This document shows, piece by piece, positions 21,301 through 36,300 of a DNA stretch of 64,000 nucleotides (position 1 is the stretch's first letter; each line of letters opens with the position of its first letter). Source of the DNA: Theropithecus gelada (taxonomy: Eukaryota > Chordata > Mammalia > Primates > Cercopithecidae); NCBI RefSeq assembly GCF_003255815.1, contig NC_037670.1, positions 29,992,981 to 30,056,980 on the forward strand, given 5' to 3'. Both the position numbers and the translations under genes were made by a program. Below the pieces are notes generated by a model. It was not told the DNA's origin. It did not search any database and saw only the letters and a list, made by a program, of their open reading frames with translations.

Positions 21301-24300
21301 GTTGGATTTAAAAGAATAGTCAAATTTGAGCTTTTGACCTGGAGTGTCTTAATTCATTTTTCTGCTCCTGTAACAGAATACTACAGACTGGGTAATTTAT
21401 AAACAATAGAAGTTTATTTGGTTTACAGTTCTGGAGGCTGGGAGGGCCAAGAGAATGGCACAGGCATCTGCTAAGGGCCTTTATGTTGTGTCATAACATG
21501 GTAGAAGGGCAGGTGAGCCTCCAAGACAGAGAGGGAGTATCCTGCCAAACTCACCCTTTTATCAGGAGCCAGCTCCTGGGATGACAGCATTAATCTCCTC
21601 AGGTTGTAACTGCCATTTAAAGGCCCCACCTGTTGATAGTGTTACAGTGTAATTAATTTCAACATGAGCTTTGGAGGGGACACTCAAACCATAGGGTGAC
21701 TTGGTTATGAATAATTATATATAGGAATAGCGAAGGCAAGTGGAAGGAGGAATGTTTTTAGGAGAACTGGTTATTTTGGAGTCTAGGAGACTGCCTTATT
21801 TTCCCCAGAATTCTTGAGACCAGTTATTTATAATGAGAGAGTAGAAGAAAGGTCAGGATGAGTGACAACTGAGAAAGGCCTGTTGTCATGGTTGCTGTAT
21901 TAAGTCTCTTTTCACACTGCTGATAAAGACATACCCAAGACTGGGAAAGAGGTTTAATTGGACTTACAGTTCCACGTGACTGGGGAGGCCTCAGAATCAT
22001 GGCAGGAGGTGAAAGGCACATCTTACAAGGCGGCAGCAAGAGCAAATGAGGAGGAAGCAAAAGCGGAAACCCCTAATAAACTCATCAGTTCTCGTGAGAC
22101 TTATTCACTGTCATGAGAATGGCATGGGAAAGACCAGCCCCCATGATTTAGTTACCTCCCCGTGGGTCCCTTCCACAACACGTAGGAATTCTGGGAGGTA
22201 CAATTCAAGTTGAGATTTGAATGGGGACACAGCCAAACCATATTAGTTGCCATTTATTGTTGGGTTTAGAAATGGAAACAAGTGTGAAGTTTAGGAAGCC
22301 ATCTCTGAGCGCTTCCTTCCTTCTACCCTCACCTAATTCTGATACTCCACTCACCAGGTAACTCCAATTAATGTCCTCCCTGAAGGCAGAGTCTGATTGT
22401 ATTTTAGATTGTCGTTGTTAACTGAAATGAAAAATGAAATGAAGGTCTGTCATTGACAATCAGAACTCTTCCTACCTTCAGCCCTCTTTAGTAGGCAGAG
22501 ACAATTAACTTCAAAATAACCACGGTATTGACTTGAGAACCCCATTTTTCTGATATTCTTAAAATAATGAGTTCAATTTTTAACTTGAAGTTGAGTGGAA
22601 GCAGCCAGTGAATAGAGATATAGATTTGGGGGTAGTGCTTATTGCGGTGATAATTAAAGGTGGATGGAATTGATGAGGGAGCCTTATATAAAGGAAAAAT
22701 TCCTGAAGACCAAAGACTTCTACTCTAGTAAGCTTACATGTAGAGGAAGGGATTTACCAAAGAGATAAAAGAATCAGAAAGGCCAAAGAGGAAAAGGGAA
22801 GAAGGTTTCAGGAAGATGATGGTTGCTTGTGTGAACTAGCACAAGAAAAGTCAGGAAAAGTGAGGACCAAGGAGGGGCTGTTGGCAGGATTGCCCAGCTT
22901 TTCTCTTGAAGAGGGCTTCTAACTGGGTGGGAGTGGCCCACCAACCAGACCCAGTGCCCTCAGAGCTGTTTGGAAGAAGGAACACCTTTTGCTAAATTGC
23001 TTAATGATGCTGTCATATATGAATTAGCCATGCTTGCAGCCATTGGGTTAGCTGCTGAGCTTAGGTTGGGTGAAATCAAAGGCCATTCGTAGGGTCAAGG
23101 CACAAAAGTTGGTGAGGAAGTAGAGGGCAGCAGGTCCACACTGCTTCCTTGGGAAGTTTGGCAGAGAGAGACATAGGCAATCACTAGAGGGACCAATGGA
23201 GTCAAGTGGGAAAGCGCTCTTTTTATGAAGAGAAGCCTGTGCCTCTTTGTAGAAGAGGAGAGGGAGAGCCTGACCAGGTTTAAGGTGAAGTGGATAATAA
23301 TTGTGAGAGCAGGTTTCCTGAAGTAGTAGTAAATGAAATTGAAGGCATGAATGGAGCCTTGAAAAAGGTTATTTAACATCTGTATAGAGATGTTTGGAAG
23401 GGTAACACGTGACCACTAACATTCACACATCACCATGCTTTGGACTTGTGTTTGCTCAATCATAAGCAAATACTTGTGAATTTAATGTAACATTGACTCT
23501 TAAAATTTATAGGAGTGGTTCATTATCTAAGCATATCTGATGTAGTAGACCTTTTGCACTTTTGTTTTTAGTCCATTAAAAGCCATTGGTTTAGCATGGG
23601 TTTATTTGTTTTGTTTTTGAGATGGAATCTCATTCAGTTGCTCAGACTGGAGTGCAGTGGGGTGATTTCAGCTCACTGCAGCCTCTGCCTCCTGGGTTCA
23701 AGCGATTCTCCTGCCTCAGCCTCCTGAGTAGCTGGGACTACAGGTGTGTGCCACCACGCCCGGCTAATTTTGTATATTTAGTAGAGATGGGGTCTCACCA
23801 TGTTGGCCAGGCTGGTCTTGAACTCCTGATTTCAGGTGATCCACCCGCCTTGGCCTCCCAGAGTGCTGGGATTACAGGGGTGAGCCATCATGCCTTGCCT
23901 AGCATGAGTTTAGAGCAAAAGGAAATAGGTAGTTTTTACTCCATCTAATAATGTGATAAAGTTAGTTTTAAAATCTTATAGCTTCAGAATCCACTTCAGA
24001 AGGAAGTCTGGGTAATGAGAAAATGGTAAATGAAAAAAAAAAAAAAAAATGAAAGAGCCTAAAACAGGTGACCTGAAATCTTCTTGGTAAAGTTAAAAAG
24101 AGGGGAGGGATGTTATCTCTGGGACTATTACTTAAGGGAGTACAGTATGGTTTGAGAAGGAAGAAGTTTGAAGTAGTTTTGGGGACAGGAACATTCTAAG
24201 GAAATGACAGAAAAATATCTTTCATATTGAGAATAAACTTTTGCTTTACTCTTTCTTCAGTATATTCCTTGTGCCTGTTGTGAGTATTACCAGGTTCATT

Positions 24301-27300
24301 GCTTCAAGGTGAAACACTTTGATTTGGCTGTAGTAGGATTATTTAATTATAAGCAATGTAAACCAGGGCAGTTTATCATTAAGATGTGGTGGTGCCTCCT
24401 GGACGCCAATGGCAGGAAAGCAATCTTGAAATGGGCCTCAGGAGTGGATTAGAACTGAGAATTAGGAAACTCTCTTCTCTGTCCAGATGGCACAATGTGG
24501 CCATTCCTCAGCTCCCTTCCTAGTTTACATATGGTTGTTCTTCTTAGTTTCATGTAGCCTTTAGTTTCAGTCCTGATTCCAGATTCCCAGAAAGAGAGTC
24601 GGTTACCTCTGCTTCAGTCAGACATCCACTCCTAAACATTGAGTCATGGTAGTGGGTCCGGCTTGCACAGTGTACATGTGACTGCTGGGATCTTACCTCT
24701 TTAGGTGATAGGTGGCAAGTGGTTTTGAGCTAAGAAGGTATTCCATGTAAGTATCCATTACTAAGAGACTTAGCTGGACTGTAAATGTGCTTTGTTCATA
24801 ACAGAGTTGCCTTGAATGGGCTTAGGGTTTAATGAAATACTAACATAAAATGAAGTAATGCTTAAAAGAGGTACAAGCAGCCGGGCGCGGTGGCTCAAGC
24901 CTACTGTAATTCCAGCACTTTGGGAGGCCGAGACGGGCGGATCATGAGGTCAGGAGATCGAGACCATCCTGGCTAACACGGTGAAACCCCGTCTCTACTA
25001 AAAAATACAAAAAACTAGCCGGGCGCGGTGGCGGGTGCCTGTAGTCCCAGCTACTCGGGAGGCTGAGGCAGGAGAATGGCGTAAACCCGGGAGGCGGAGC
25101 TTGCAGTGAGCTGAGATCCGGCCACTGCACTCCAGCCTGGGCGACAGAGTGAGACTCCGTCTCAAAAAAAAAAAAAAAAAAAAAAAAAGAGGTACAAGCA
25201 GTTCCTTGTGGGAGTTTAGAGGAAACAGTTTTGATAAATTGTTGACATTTTGATAAAATCAACTGAAGGTGGGATGGAGCGGGGCCTCAAATGCATCCTT
25301 TATTTTATCTTCTGTATTTTTACCTAATCCTGTCTGTTATGCTATTTCATACTCATGCACTCAAGAGTTTTGAGTTTTTGATAAACAAAACAATTCAAGC
25401 TTTACTGGATTGAGCCCATAATTGAATGAAAAGTTCCTTTTTTTTAAATTAAATATTTTGATGTCAATACCATAGAAATAAGCTTTCTTAATTTATGAAT
25501 TTTATTTTACATATATTTTAATTCTTCAAAAATTTAGGTGAACAACCTTTGGACAAAACAGGACATGTTAAGGATACAAATCAAGAAGATGGAGTTATCA
25601 TCAGTGAACATGGTGAAGATGAAATGGATATGGAAAGTGAAAAAGAGGAAGAAAAGCCAAAGACTGGTGGAGCTTTTTCAAATGCTTTATCTTCATTGAA
25701 TGTTCTCCGTCCAGGTGTGTACTCAAAAGTATTTCTCAGAAGTAAACCAAACCCGCAAGAATGGGCCATCTTTAAAGATGATTATTAAGAAGGAGTTAGC
25801 TAAGTCGTGTTTCTTATTATGACATCGCTGTTTGAAGAGGGAGTTTTTCCATTTGCAAATATAAAAAATAGGAGAAACAGAAGTTTCCCACCTTTTCCAA
25901 GTTTATTCACAGACAGGTAATTTTATTTTGCAAATGAGTCTTCAAGTAAGTGGAAAAATGGTCCTGTAGTCCTTTTTAATGTATCAGATTGAGACTGACT
26001 TAACTTTCTTCTAAACTGCTGCTAAAAGCAAAACTAGTTTCTGTTAGTTTTTTTGTTTGTTTTTGTTTTGTTTTGTTTTGGTTTTTTGAGATGGAGTCTC
26101 GCTCTGTCGCCCAGGCTAGAGTGCAATGGCACGATCTTGGTTCACTGTACCTACCACCTCCTGGGTTCAAGCAATTCTCCTGCCTCAGCCTCCTGAGTAG
26201 CTGGGACTACAGGCAACCACCACCACACCCAGCTGATTTTTGTATTTTTAGTAGAGATGGGGTTTCTCCATGTTGGCCAGGCTGGTCTTGAACTCCTGAA
26301 CTCAGGTGATCCGCCTGCCTCGGCCTCCCAAAGTTCTGGGATTACAGGTGTGGACCACTGCACCCGGCCTAATTTCTGTTTGTTTTATGTCCGTACTCCT
26401 TTTTACTTTTCTGCAAAAAATAGTTTGCAGGTCTATCCACTGGCTAATCAGCTTTTGAATAAATAAGTGCTCAGTAGCCAGATTTAAATTATGAAGCAGT
26501 AACATTTAACTCCTGTTAATGTTTATACAATTTAAAAACCTGCTACTCTGGGCTGAGAAAGTTGTAGTAAATTCTATACATACATCACTAGTGGGAGTCT
26601 AATTTGTACAGTCCTTATGGGAAACTCTTTGGCAATATGAATCAATAGATCTCAAAATGTTCTTACTCTTGACCCAGTAATTTAATATCTAGAAATTTAT
26701 CCCAAGGAAATAATGTTTTTATTGGAACATTTGCAATGAGCAACATTTTCTAGCAGGAGGGGAAAGGTTCGTTAGTTAATTATAGTACATTTACTTGATA
26801 GGATATTATGTAGCTGTTAAAATAATGATTAGGCAAGTAGGGAGGCATTAATTTTTACTGTAGTCAAAAGGTCAGTTAATGTGTGAGGTAGATTATGCCT
26901 TATCCAGAAAATGTTAAGCCATTAAAAATTATGTTTATGGAGAACAATAACATGGAATAAAGCTTATTATGATATGAGAAATAATTAGGTACAAAATTAA
27001 ATATTTAGTATGATTACAGGTGAACTAAAAACTATCTGCAAGAGAAATGTACTATACATCATATAGTGCCTTTTCAGGGTCATGAGATTGTATTATTTTT
27101 ATCTCTTCCAGCATCATAATACAGTTTTGTAACTTTTTTTTTTTTTTGAGACGGAATTTCGTTCTTGTTGCCCAGGCTGGAGTGCAATGGTGCAATCTCA
27201 GCTTATGCAACTTCTGCCTCCTGGGTTCAAGTGATTCTCCTGCCTTAGCCTCCCGAGTAGCTGGGATTACAGGCGCCTGCCACCACATCTGGCTAATTTT

Positions 27301-30300
27301 TTGTCTTTTTAGGAGAGATGGGGTTTCACCATGTTGGCCAGGCTGGTCTTGAACTCCTGACCTCAGGTGTGAGCCACCGTGCCCGGCCACTTTTATTTGT
27401 TAAAAATGAAGAAAAAAATTACAGTTAAAACAAAACTGCTTTGGTGGGTTTTTCCTTTTTACCCCGTCCCACTCTTTCCCATATATATTACCATTATATG
27501 TTCTTTTTAATTTCCTCAGTGACTTTTATACTCCATTTAAACTCAATTAACAATCTTTCAGATTGCAGACACAGTGTGGGAAGGAGGTGCCAGCAGTTGA
27601 AACATCACTGTGATGAGGCTATCTTGGATTATTTTACCTTTCATATTTTCAAGAAAATAGAAACTTTGCACTTCTCATACTGTCATATTCTTACCATTTG
27701 TTTCTAGGAGAAATTCCAGATGCAGCTTTTATACATGCTGCAAGGAAAAAGCGCCAAATGGCCCGAGAATTGGGAGATTTCACTCCTCATGATAATGAGC
27801 CTGGCAAAGGCCGCCTTGTTAGAGAAGATGAGAATGATGCCAGTGATGATGAAGATGACGACGAGAAACGCCGGATAGTTTTTTCTGTGAAAGAAAAGTC
27901 ACAAAGACAAAAAATTGCCGAGGAAATAGGTAACTTGATTTAATTGAATAGTAAGCCTATTGCACTGCCTTTTTTTGTTTGTTTTAAGGCAGAATGTCAT
28001 TCCATCACTTAGGCCAGAGTGCAGTGGTACAGTCATAGCTCACTGCAGTGTCTTGACTTGTGGACTCAAACAGTGCCCCGTCTCAGCCTCTCAAGTAGCT
28101 GGGACTACAGGTGTTTGTCACCACACCTGGCTAATTTTTTTATTTTTAATTTTTTTGTAGTTATGGAGTCTCACTGTGTCTGGTGTCTTAACTCTTGGCT
28201 TCAAGAGATCCTCCTGCCTTGGCCTCCCGAAGTGCTGGGATTACAGGCATGAGCCACCATGCCTGGCCTCTAATGCTGTTAAATGTGATTTGATATTATA
28301 GTCAAGTAAAAAGTATTTAGACTTATTAAATTTTATGTTAGAGGACTGTTCTTGGGTACAAGTATCTTATTGGAATTTTCAAAAACTATAATGTCATTGT
28401 GATAACTAATGTTTATTGAACATTTATTGTGCAGCTGGTATTGTGCTTAGCAATTTACATGCATAAATTCATATAATTCTGTATTCTTAGGAGGCATTAG
28501 ATTTTGTTCCCTTTGTTGATGTCAAGTTTACAGAGGTTAAGAAACACATCCAAGATTTTAACTATTACATTAATACTGCCTTTAGCTTCAAGGAATACTG
28601 TGTTTAAAACAGGCAAAGTCAGGACTACCAAATGAGAGAGGAGATCATATTAGACATTTTAGTAAGATTGAGTTAATAGTTTTGCTCAGTTCTTGTGAAA
28701 TGTCAGGTCAGCATCTTTTACCTCTTTGCTCTTTGGGTATTACTTACTTTTCTTTGTTGCTCATGGCTGTAGGAATTGAGGGGAGTGATGACGATGCTTT
28801 AGTAACTGGAGAACAGGATGAAGAGCTCAGCCGATGGGAACAGGAGCAGATAAGGAAAGGAATTAATATCCCTCAGGTAAGAGAAAAGAATTAAACTAAA
28901 AATTAAAAGTAGATTAAAAAGCCTTTTTTATTGAATCTTTGTCATTTCAAGTAACAAAATCCCATGAGGATACACACACACACGCACACACACACGTAGG
29001 CTTTTAGAAGAAACTGCATTGTGTTCAGCTTTTTGCAGTCAGCATGATGGAGGAATTTCCAGTTTCTTAGATCAATTTTTCTCAAAGTGGTCCTTAATTT
29101 TAGCAGCATCGGCATCACCTGGTAGCTCATTAGAAAAGCAAATTATCAGCCCCCAGAGACCTACAGAGTCAGAAACTTGGGGTGGTGGGGCCAGCAATCT
29201 TTGTTTAACAAGCCCTCCAGGTGATGCTGATGCACACTAAAGTTTGAGAACCGTTGCTTTAAATGGAATTTTTTTGTGTGTATAGCTTATTTTTTTGGAC
29301 TTTAAGAATTATTTTGAAGAAGATGGATTTCTCAGTAATACAAAAATTTGAGATGGATGAAAAATATCTTCCCTAATAGTTAAAACAATTTGTTTTATAA
29401 AAGTAAGTAATACAGTGAGAAAAATTGCATAAACATAAACCTATTTTTGTTACTAGTGTTTTGAGGCAGAATTCGCATACATTTGGGTGAAGTTAAGAAA
29501 AATGACACAATAGAGAAAGTCTTGGACTGCATGTCAGGAGTTTTAGATTCTAATCTCTGGTTGCCCATTGATTCTGTGACCATGGGCAAGGCATTTATCC
29601 TCTTTCATTGATCAAAGGTGGCCTTAAATGACTTTTGATGTTCCTTCCAACTCTGAGTGCTGTTTTTCTGCAAATTATTAGAAATAAATGCAGTGATTCC
29701 ACCAAGAGATACGACATTCATTCAATCCTGCTTTTATCTAATTTTGAAGAGTTCTGCAATTATTACATAATGTTTGGCAAATAGGTATAATTTTTTGCTG
29801 TTGTTTTTTTAACCCTAAAGGTGTATTATTGTTTTCAAAGTTTTAACTACTGGATTTCATCTATATCCCATTTCTTTTCTAGGTTCAAGCCAGTCAGCCC
29901 ACGGAAGTGAATATGTACTACCAGAACACTTACCAGACAATGCCTTACAGCTCATCCTATGGCATTCCTTATAGTTATACGGCCTATGGATCATCAGATG
30001 CCAAATCTCAAAAAACAGATAATACAGTCCCTTTCAAAACTCCCAGTAATGAGATGACTCCCGTTACTATTGATTTGGTAAAGAAACAGCTTAAAGACAG
30101 GTAGGGCAGATCAACTTCTTAAAGACCTGTCCGCTAGCTTTCTGTTCCCTCAGGCAACATGTAGTCTGGGGTAGCAGATGCAGAATATCAGCAAAGAAGA
30201 TTCACTGGCCCAGCTTCAAAAGCTAAACAGAAGATGACTTCATACTTTGTTCTGCTACCTTCTTGGATTACTTCTGTGGAAGCCTCGAAAAGTTATAAAA

Positions 30301-33300
30301 AATGCCACTCCATGATCTTGTTGAAGACATTTCTGAGTTTGTACCTCTCGGACTCTGAAAAAGTGTAGTCACGCTATGGGGGGAAAAGCAAAACAGTGAG
30401 ATTTTGGTTAGCCCACAAAACTGCGAAATCTGTAAACTGCCACTTTTTGTTTTTTGAGAAAAAAAGCAGTACAGATGAAAAGATGCCATTCCAAATATTT
30501 TTATGTTCTAATAGTGGAACTAAATGCATATTTTAATATTGCAAGAGTCCTGACAGCATAGACCTTTGGATGTAAATGTGTTATATTTATCCTTTTGTGT
30601 TCCTAAGGTTGGACTCCATGAAAGAATTGCACAAAACAAATCGACAGCAGCATGAGAAACACCTGCAAAGCCGAGTGGACTCTACCAGGGCTATTGAAAG
30701 ATTAGAAGGGTCTTCTGGGGGTATTGGTGAACGGTATAAATTTTTGCAAGAAATGCGAGGGTATGTCCAAGACTTGCTTGAGTGTTTCAGTGAAAAGGTA
30801 AGAATGCAAAAATATTAATCTCTTTGAATAAGGCAAAATTAGGGAGGTCTAGGTGGCCTTGTGTAGAACATTCTATAATTCTCAGAAAGTACCCACTGAA
30901 CTCAACATTAGAAGTGATGAAAAGTCATGCTTCATTTTTCTTCACTTCATTAGTGGCATTATCTCTTAGGTGCAGTATAATACCTTTGTTGAAAACAGAA
31001 ATAAAGATAATATCTTAAAGCACATTTAAATAAGACTTTGGAAAGTCTTATGTCAATATGGTGGTAGATTATTATTTTCCTGTGCTGAATTCTTAGAAGA
31101 TAAGGGACTCATCTGATAAAATTTTCTTTTATGGTTCAGGTTTAAACTTATTTTTAAGCTGTTTCTACAAGTAATTCTAAGTATGCATATAAAGTTGCAA
31201 ATTTTTATTAGTTTTTTTTTTTAAACCCTGGATGATTACCATGGTTGCTAATAGCTTTTATCTAAATAAGCCTATGCTTGATTCATTTCAGAAACCATTC
31301 ATTGGATATCATTTTTCTAAGGTTTCATTTCTCCCAAGTTTATTTTTTTCCAATAGGATAGTCAGTTGACAAAATGTTTTGCATTCTTATACCATTTATT
31401 GTTTACATTTAAAATTAGGTGCACACAGCTAATTTCTCAAATGACCTCCTAACTGATTTTTTAAGATAAAATATTGGTCGAGGCACTGGTTTATAAGCAT
31501 TCGTGGACTTCGTAGCCTTATCTTTAAAAAAGAAATTTAAACTGTGGTCCTTAAATATCCTGTCTGAACTTTGGATTGGAAGACACATTTCCCTTTGTTA
31601 TTGACTATGTAGATTAGCTTAGAATCTGTAAGCATACAGTGTGGTTAAATATGTATTTCAACTTTTATTATCTCTGTTGATTACTTGAATACCCTAAAAC
31701 CAATAGCTGAGAAAAGAACATTGCCAGACTGTCTTCCTGATGGTTCTTTCTTCCCGATGGGTCTTTCTTCCTGATAGGTCTTAATGGTTCCAGTCAGTCT
31801 GTGATCAGATTCAAGATGAGATAGCATTCACCATGTCCTCTCTGTAGGGTTTGTTATGTTTTATCTTTATCACCTGGTTTCTGAAGAAGCAGCTGCAGTC
31901 TGAGTTTCGATACCACTTGTGGTATATCAGTTGCTTAGGGTGGGGAAGAAGTATAGGCTTGTCTGTATTCCTCTGTGCCGGGAGCTGGAGTCAAGATTGG
32001 AAGTGGAACCTAAGTGTCAAGAGTTGACAGGTGTGTCCTTCCTACTGGCAAAACTCTTCTGAGCCCAGTGGGCATGGTGGGAGCTGGTCTCATAACTTTT
32101 GTGACTAGAGAAAGGATCTTTTTCTTAAACTATACTTTGTGAGTTTGTCCCTGGAGAGCTGCTTCTTGAAGTATCTTGGCACTTGCTTCGGAACTTTCTT
32201 GAATAAATTATTCATAATTGCAAACACAACTCTAAAAAATTTGACAGTAATATGGTCAGCTAGGTCATGCCGAAAGTAGGACAACCTAGTTATAGTTTTT
32301 AATTGTTGAATTATTAGTGTACTTCATCTCTTGATTACCCTGTTCCTAGAGAAGTTTACTTCAGATTATGCTAACGTGGTTATACAGAGTCACTTAGATT
32401 TTTTGGAACAAATCTTAAACCTTATACAGTGATTACATTTTAATTAAAAGAGAGGTAGACATACCTTCATTTAAAAATGAGTATTATATTTCATTCTAAC
32501 ATTTTCATGTGTATTTCATTTTATTAAGTGTACTGCTCAGTTTAGATCTTTAGCAGATAATCTTAGAAAAAACAAGAGTACTGCTGAGTTGATAATGTAA
32601 ATTATTATATTGGAGATACTTAGAAATAATTGGATACTTTGAATAATTATACCATAAGGATATTATTTCAGAGTTAAAGTAAAAAGATAAAGATCCCTTT
32701 TTTTCCCTCTTTGCTTATGAAAGTTTAGTTGGTTTTTAAACTTAAGTTTTAAATATTTGTAAATCATTTTAACTTGCCATTGTTTTTGTTTCCCTGTAAT
32801 TATCTTTCTTGGGTTCTTTGCCTTAACTTTGGTCCTAAAATAGTAATAATTGGTAAGAGTTTTGAGTTTGGAGAGGATAAAGAAATCGTCATGGTGCAAG
32901 ACTCTTGAGATAAATCAATATTGTTAAAAAACTTGAATGAGAGCTGACAGTTGGTTTAGGGCTTTTATTCTCAGTAGAGTTTTTCTCTGGACCTCCAGTA
33001 AAAGGCATTCCAGTTAATCTAAAGAGAAAGGCTACATTGTCAGGATCTTAACTATACATTGCAAATTGTATTTTGTATGATGCCAGCTTAGGTGGGTAGT
33101 TCTTACAGTACAGGAAGCTTGACAATCTCTAGGACTAAAAGATAAAAGAATGCCTCTTAGGCTCATTAATCCTCAGTACTTCATGGTTTTTTTTTAAAAA
33201 AAATAATGAGGGCGTGGGGAGGTGTAAATGGCAATGTTATGGCAGTAATTGCTGAAACGAAAATCAGATTATAGTAAAGTGTAATGACAGAGTCTCTGGA

Positions 33301-36300
33301 CTCAGCTGTGAAGGATAATCATTGCAGATTTGGGGACATTGTTGCCCATGGTGTGGCATATTAAAGAGCAAAATAACTCCATTACTTTGACCTTTCTGTG
33401 AACATTTGCTACTTTTGCAATGGAATCATGCAAGTATATAAAATTGCTTTTATTACAGACATCTTTATATTCCACCTGCCTTTTTTTATTTTCCATTTGC
33501 AGTCTGTTCAGTTCAGGAAGCTGCTATAACACTTGGTGCCAGTGTTCCCAAACTCTAAATAATGTGTTTTCCATTTGCACTAACCATCAGGAAACTAGAT
33601 TTTCTGGTTTCCTCAGGTATGTGTAGTGGTCATTAGTGTTATGTGGAAGTTTCATAGCATTTGGCTATAACATAAGGTATTTATAAAGAGAAAGTTTTCT
33701 ATTTTAAGTTAGCTCTCATGTTCTTTTGTATTCTATATGAATCAAGTAAATGCTTTAGGGATATTAACCTGGAAAAAATTATTGACTTTGTAAGCTCACA
33801 ATTCATGTAAAGAAATTTTTATAAAATATGGAAGAATTTAAACATTTGACAGGAAGAGAACAACTCTCTAAATTTGCGATATATTGATTTCAGAGAGGTT
33901 AGTGATAGCTAGAAATTTTATTTGCCCTAATAATTATTTTGTTTACATTAAAAAATTTGTAATAAAGGTACAAAATAGTTAACAGATTACTGTAACATAC
34001 TTGGTACGTATGAGTGGCAGAACAACTGAAATATCCAAAACTGGAGAATTAGCAGACTTTTGTTCTTACCTTCTCATAGAGCCATTGCACTTTTTTGGTA
34101 TTGCACAGTGATAATGTTTTACTTTGAGCTACAAAAATTGCAAGGCAGATAATGCTGCTGGAAAATTAAAAATAGATATTAAAAAGACTTCTAAGTACTT
34201 AAATATTCTCTAAAGGAAAAGCTCTAAAATTGTTGACATTTCTTTACTTGTTCTATGAATACTGAAGTGCTACATTTCTTAACTAACGTTTGCTCCAATA
34301 ACTAGGCACTGGACATTATAGCTCTATGCATGGATTAAAAGAAGAAGTGTCGTTTCCCAAATGTAAAACTGAATTTGCTACTTGTGTGCTGTTGGGGATT
34401 CATGATTATTCTGTCCATAGAGAGGGTACTTTTTCAGAAATCCGGAAATAGTATGGAACCCTCAAATAAGTAAGCAGCTGAGGAGTTTGGTGTTACGGAG
34501 TGTGTTGTATTTTTACAGGTGCCACTGATTAATGAACTTGAATCAGCAATACATCAGCTGTACAAACAGCGAGCTTCCCGCCTTGTCCAAAGACGACAAG
34601 ATGATATTAAAGATGAATCTTCGGAGTTTTCAAGCCATTCAAGTCAGTCCATCTTGAAGGTTTTTATTATTCATTAAACAACCTTGTTTACTTAGTGCAG
34701 CCTAATTGAAAATTAGAGATCTTGGAGCATTTTTTTTTTTAAAGAAACAATTTCCTTGCTGTTGTGTCAGGTAGATCTAAAAATTGTAACAGTGTGTACT
34801 TGAATTGTGTTTAAGAAAATAGAGCTTTTGCTCAAAAACATGTGCTAATATTCTGTCAGTCTTATTCTTCTTTGAGCATGTTTTTTCATTCTCCTTTAGA
34901 GGACAGAAAAGACATTATCAGTATTTTATGTTAAAACCATTATATGTTTGGCCCTAGTTGTTTTTTTCCCCCATTTTCATTCAAAACACCAATACAAATA
35001 AATGCTTTTCTTGATCACAGTGAAAGAGTTTGAGTTTAGGGACTGGGACATTTTGTGGGTAAGGGGAGGGAAGCTATAACTTAACAAATGACACAACTCC
35101 AAGATTAAGAGAGTTTTGAGCTTCATCCTTTGGATAAAGCAAAAGTTTTGTATTTTCTTTTTAAATGTTTCTCTAGTTAGCATTATATACTGGGTTTTTT
35201 AGTAAGTCAGTTGGTGCTTACAATTCTTGAAATTTTGTATAAAAATGGATACAAATTGAATTGTACTTCCATCATGATGACGTGTGTTATGGAAAACCAG
35301 AATTAGAAACCCCTTGTTAAATAGTTCAGTGGAGGTCCTTTAACTAGATGTTTTAAACCTTTTAGTTCCTTTTTTTCCATTGCCCTCCATATTCTTGAGT
35401 GCGCTAATAGGAATTTTCCTAGCATGAATTCCTTGTGGTTTCTTTTGTCATTTCTTTGTTCCCTTTGTCAGCATTTCTCAAATGGAAGTATGCATCACAA
35501 TTACCTGATACACCTTTAACATACGGATTTTCTGGTCCTATCCCCAGTGATTCTTACTAGGTCTTGAGCATCCAGAAATTTGCATGTTAAACAACCTTTC
35601 CAGGTGATCAAATGCAAAGAGCTCTAATGTTATTCTTTCAGAAAGCAATGCTTTGCTGTACAGGGTCTCCTCTAAGTCAGAGAGACGTAGGATCCCTGAA
35701 AAAGCATCCTCCTATATGTCAGATGGGTTTTGAAGAGGCATACACAGATGGTAATACAGCCCTCATAGCTGAGGCAGACTCAGCTATGAGCCCTATAAGT
35801 GGCTGTGACCTTCTGTTTTTGCCACCGGATTTTAAACTGGATTGACATTAGCCACCTACATGACTAATGCATCCCTCCCAGATCACTTTTGATCTAGATA
35901 ACCAGATTTCTGGGGCAGATTGCAGGTAACCATTATATTACAAAAGGAGGTAATTTTCTTTTAAGTTAGATGGTTTGTGTGAGCTGTACATTTCGTCAAA
36001 TACCTTTTCCCACCTGTAATTTGTTCTTGAGAATATGATGCTATTTACTTGGAGGGAATTTGAAGGAAGAGTTGAATTATGTATACTAATTTGTTTGAAA
36101 GTTGGAAAGAAATTAAAAGATACTGGGAAAGTGAAAAATTCAGTCCTAGAGGGAGTATACATTAATTGCCAAAGATTTGAGGAAAATTACATGGGACGCT
36201 GGAGAATCAATTCATTTTCTGATCTGTTTTTTAAAGAAGTAAAGAATAGTCTGAAATTCATCTGTTTAGATTTATAAGCACTTATCTGCAATTACTGTGT

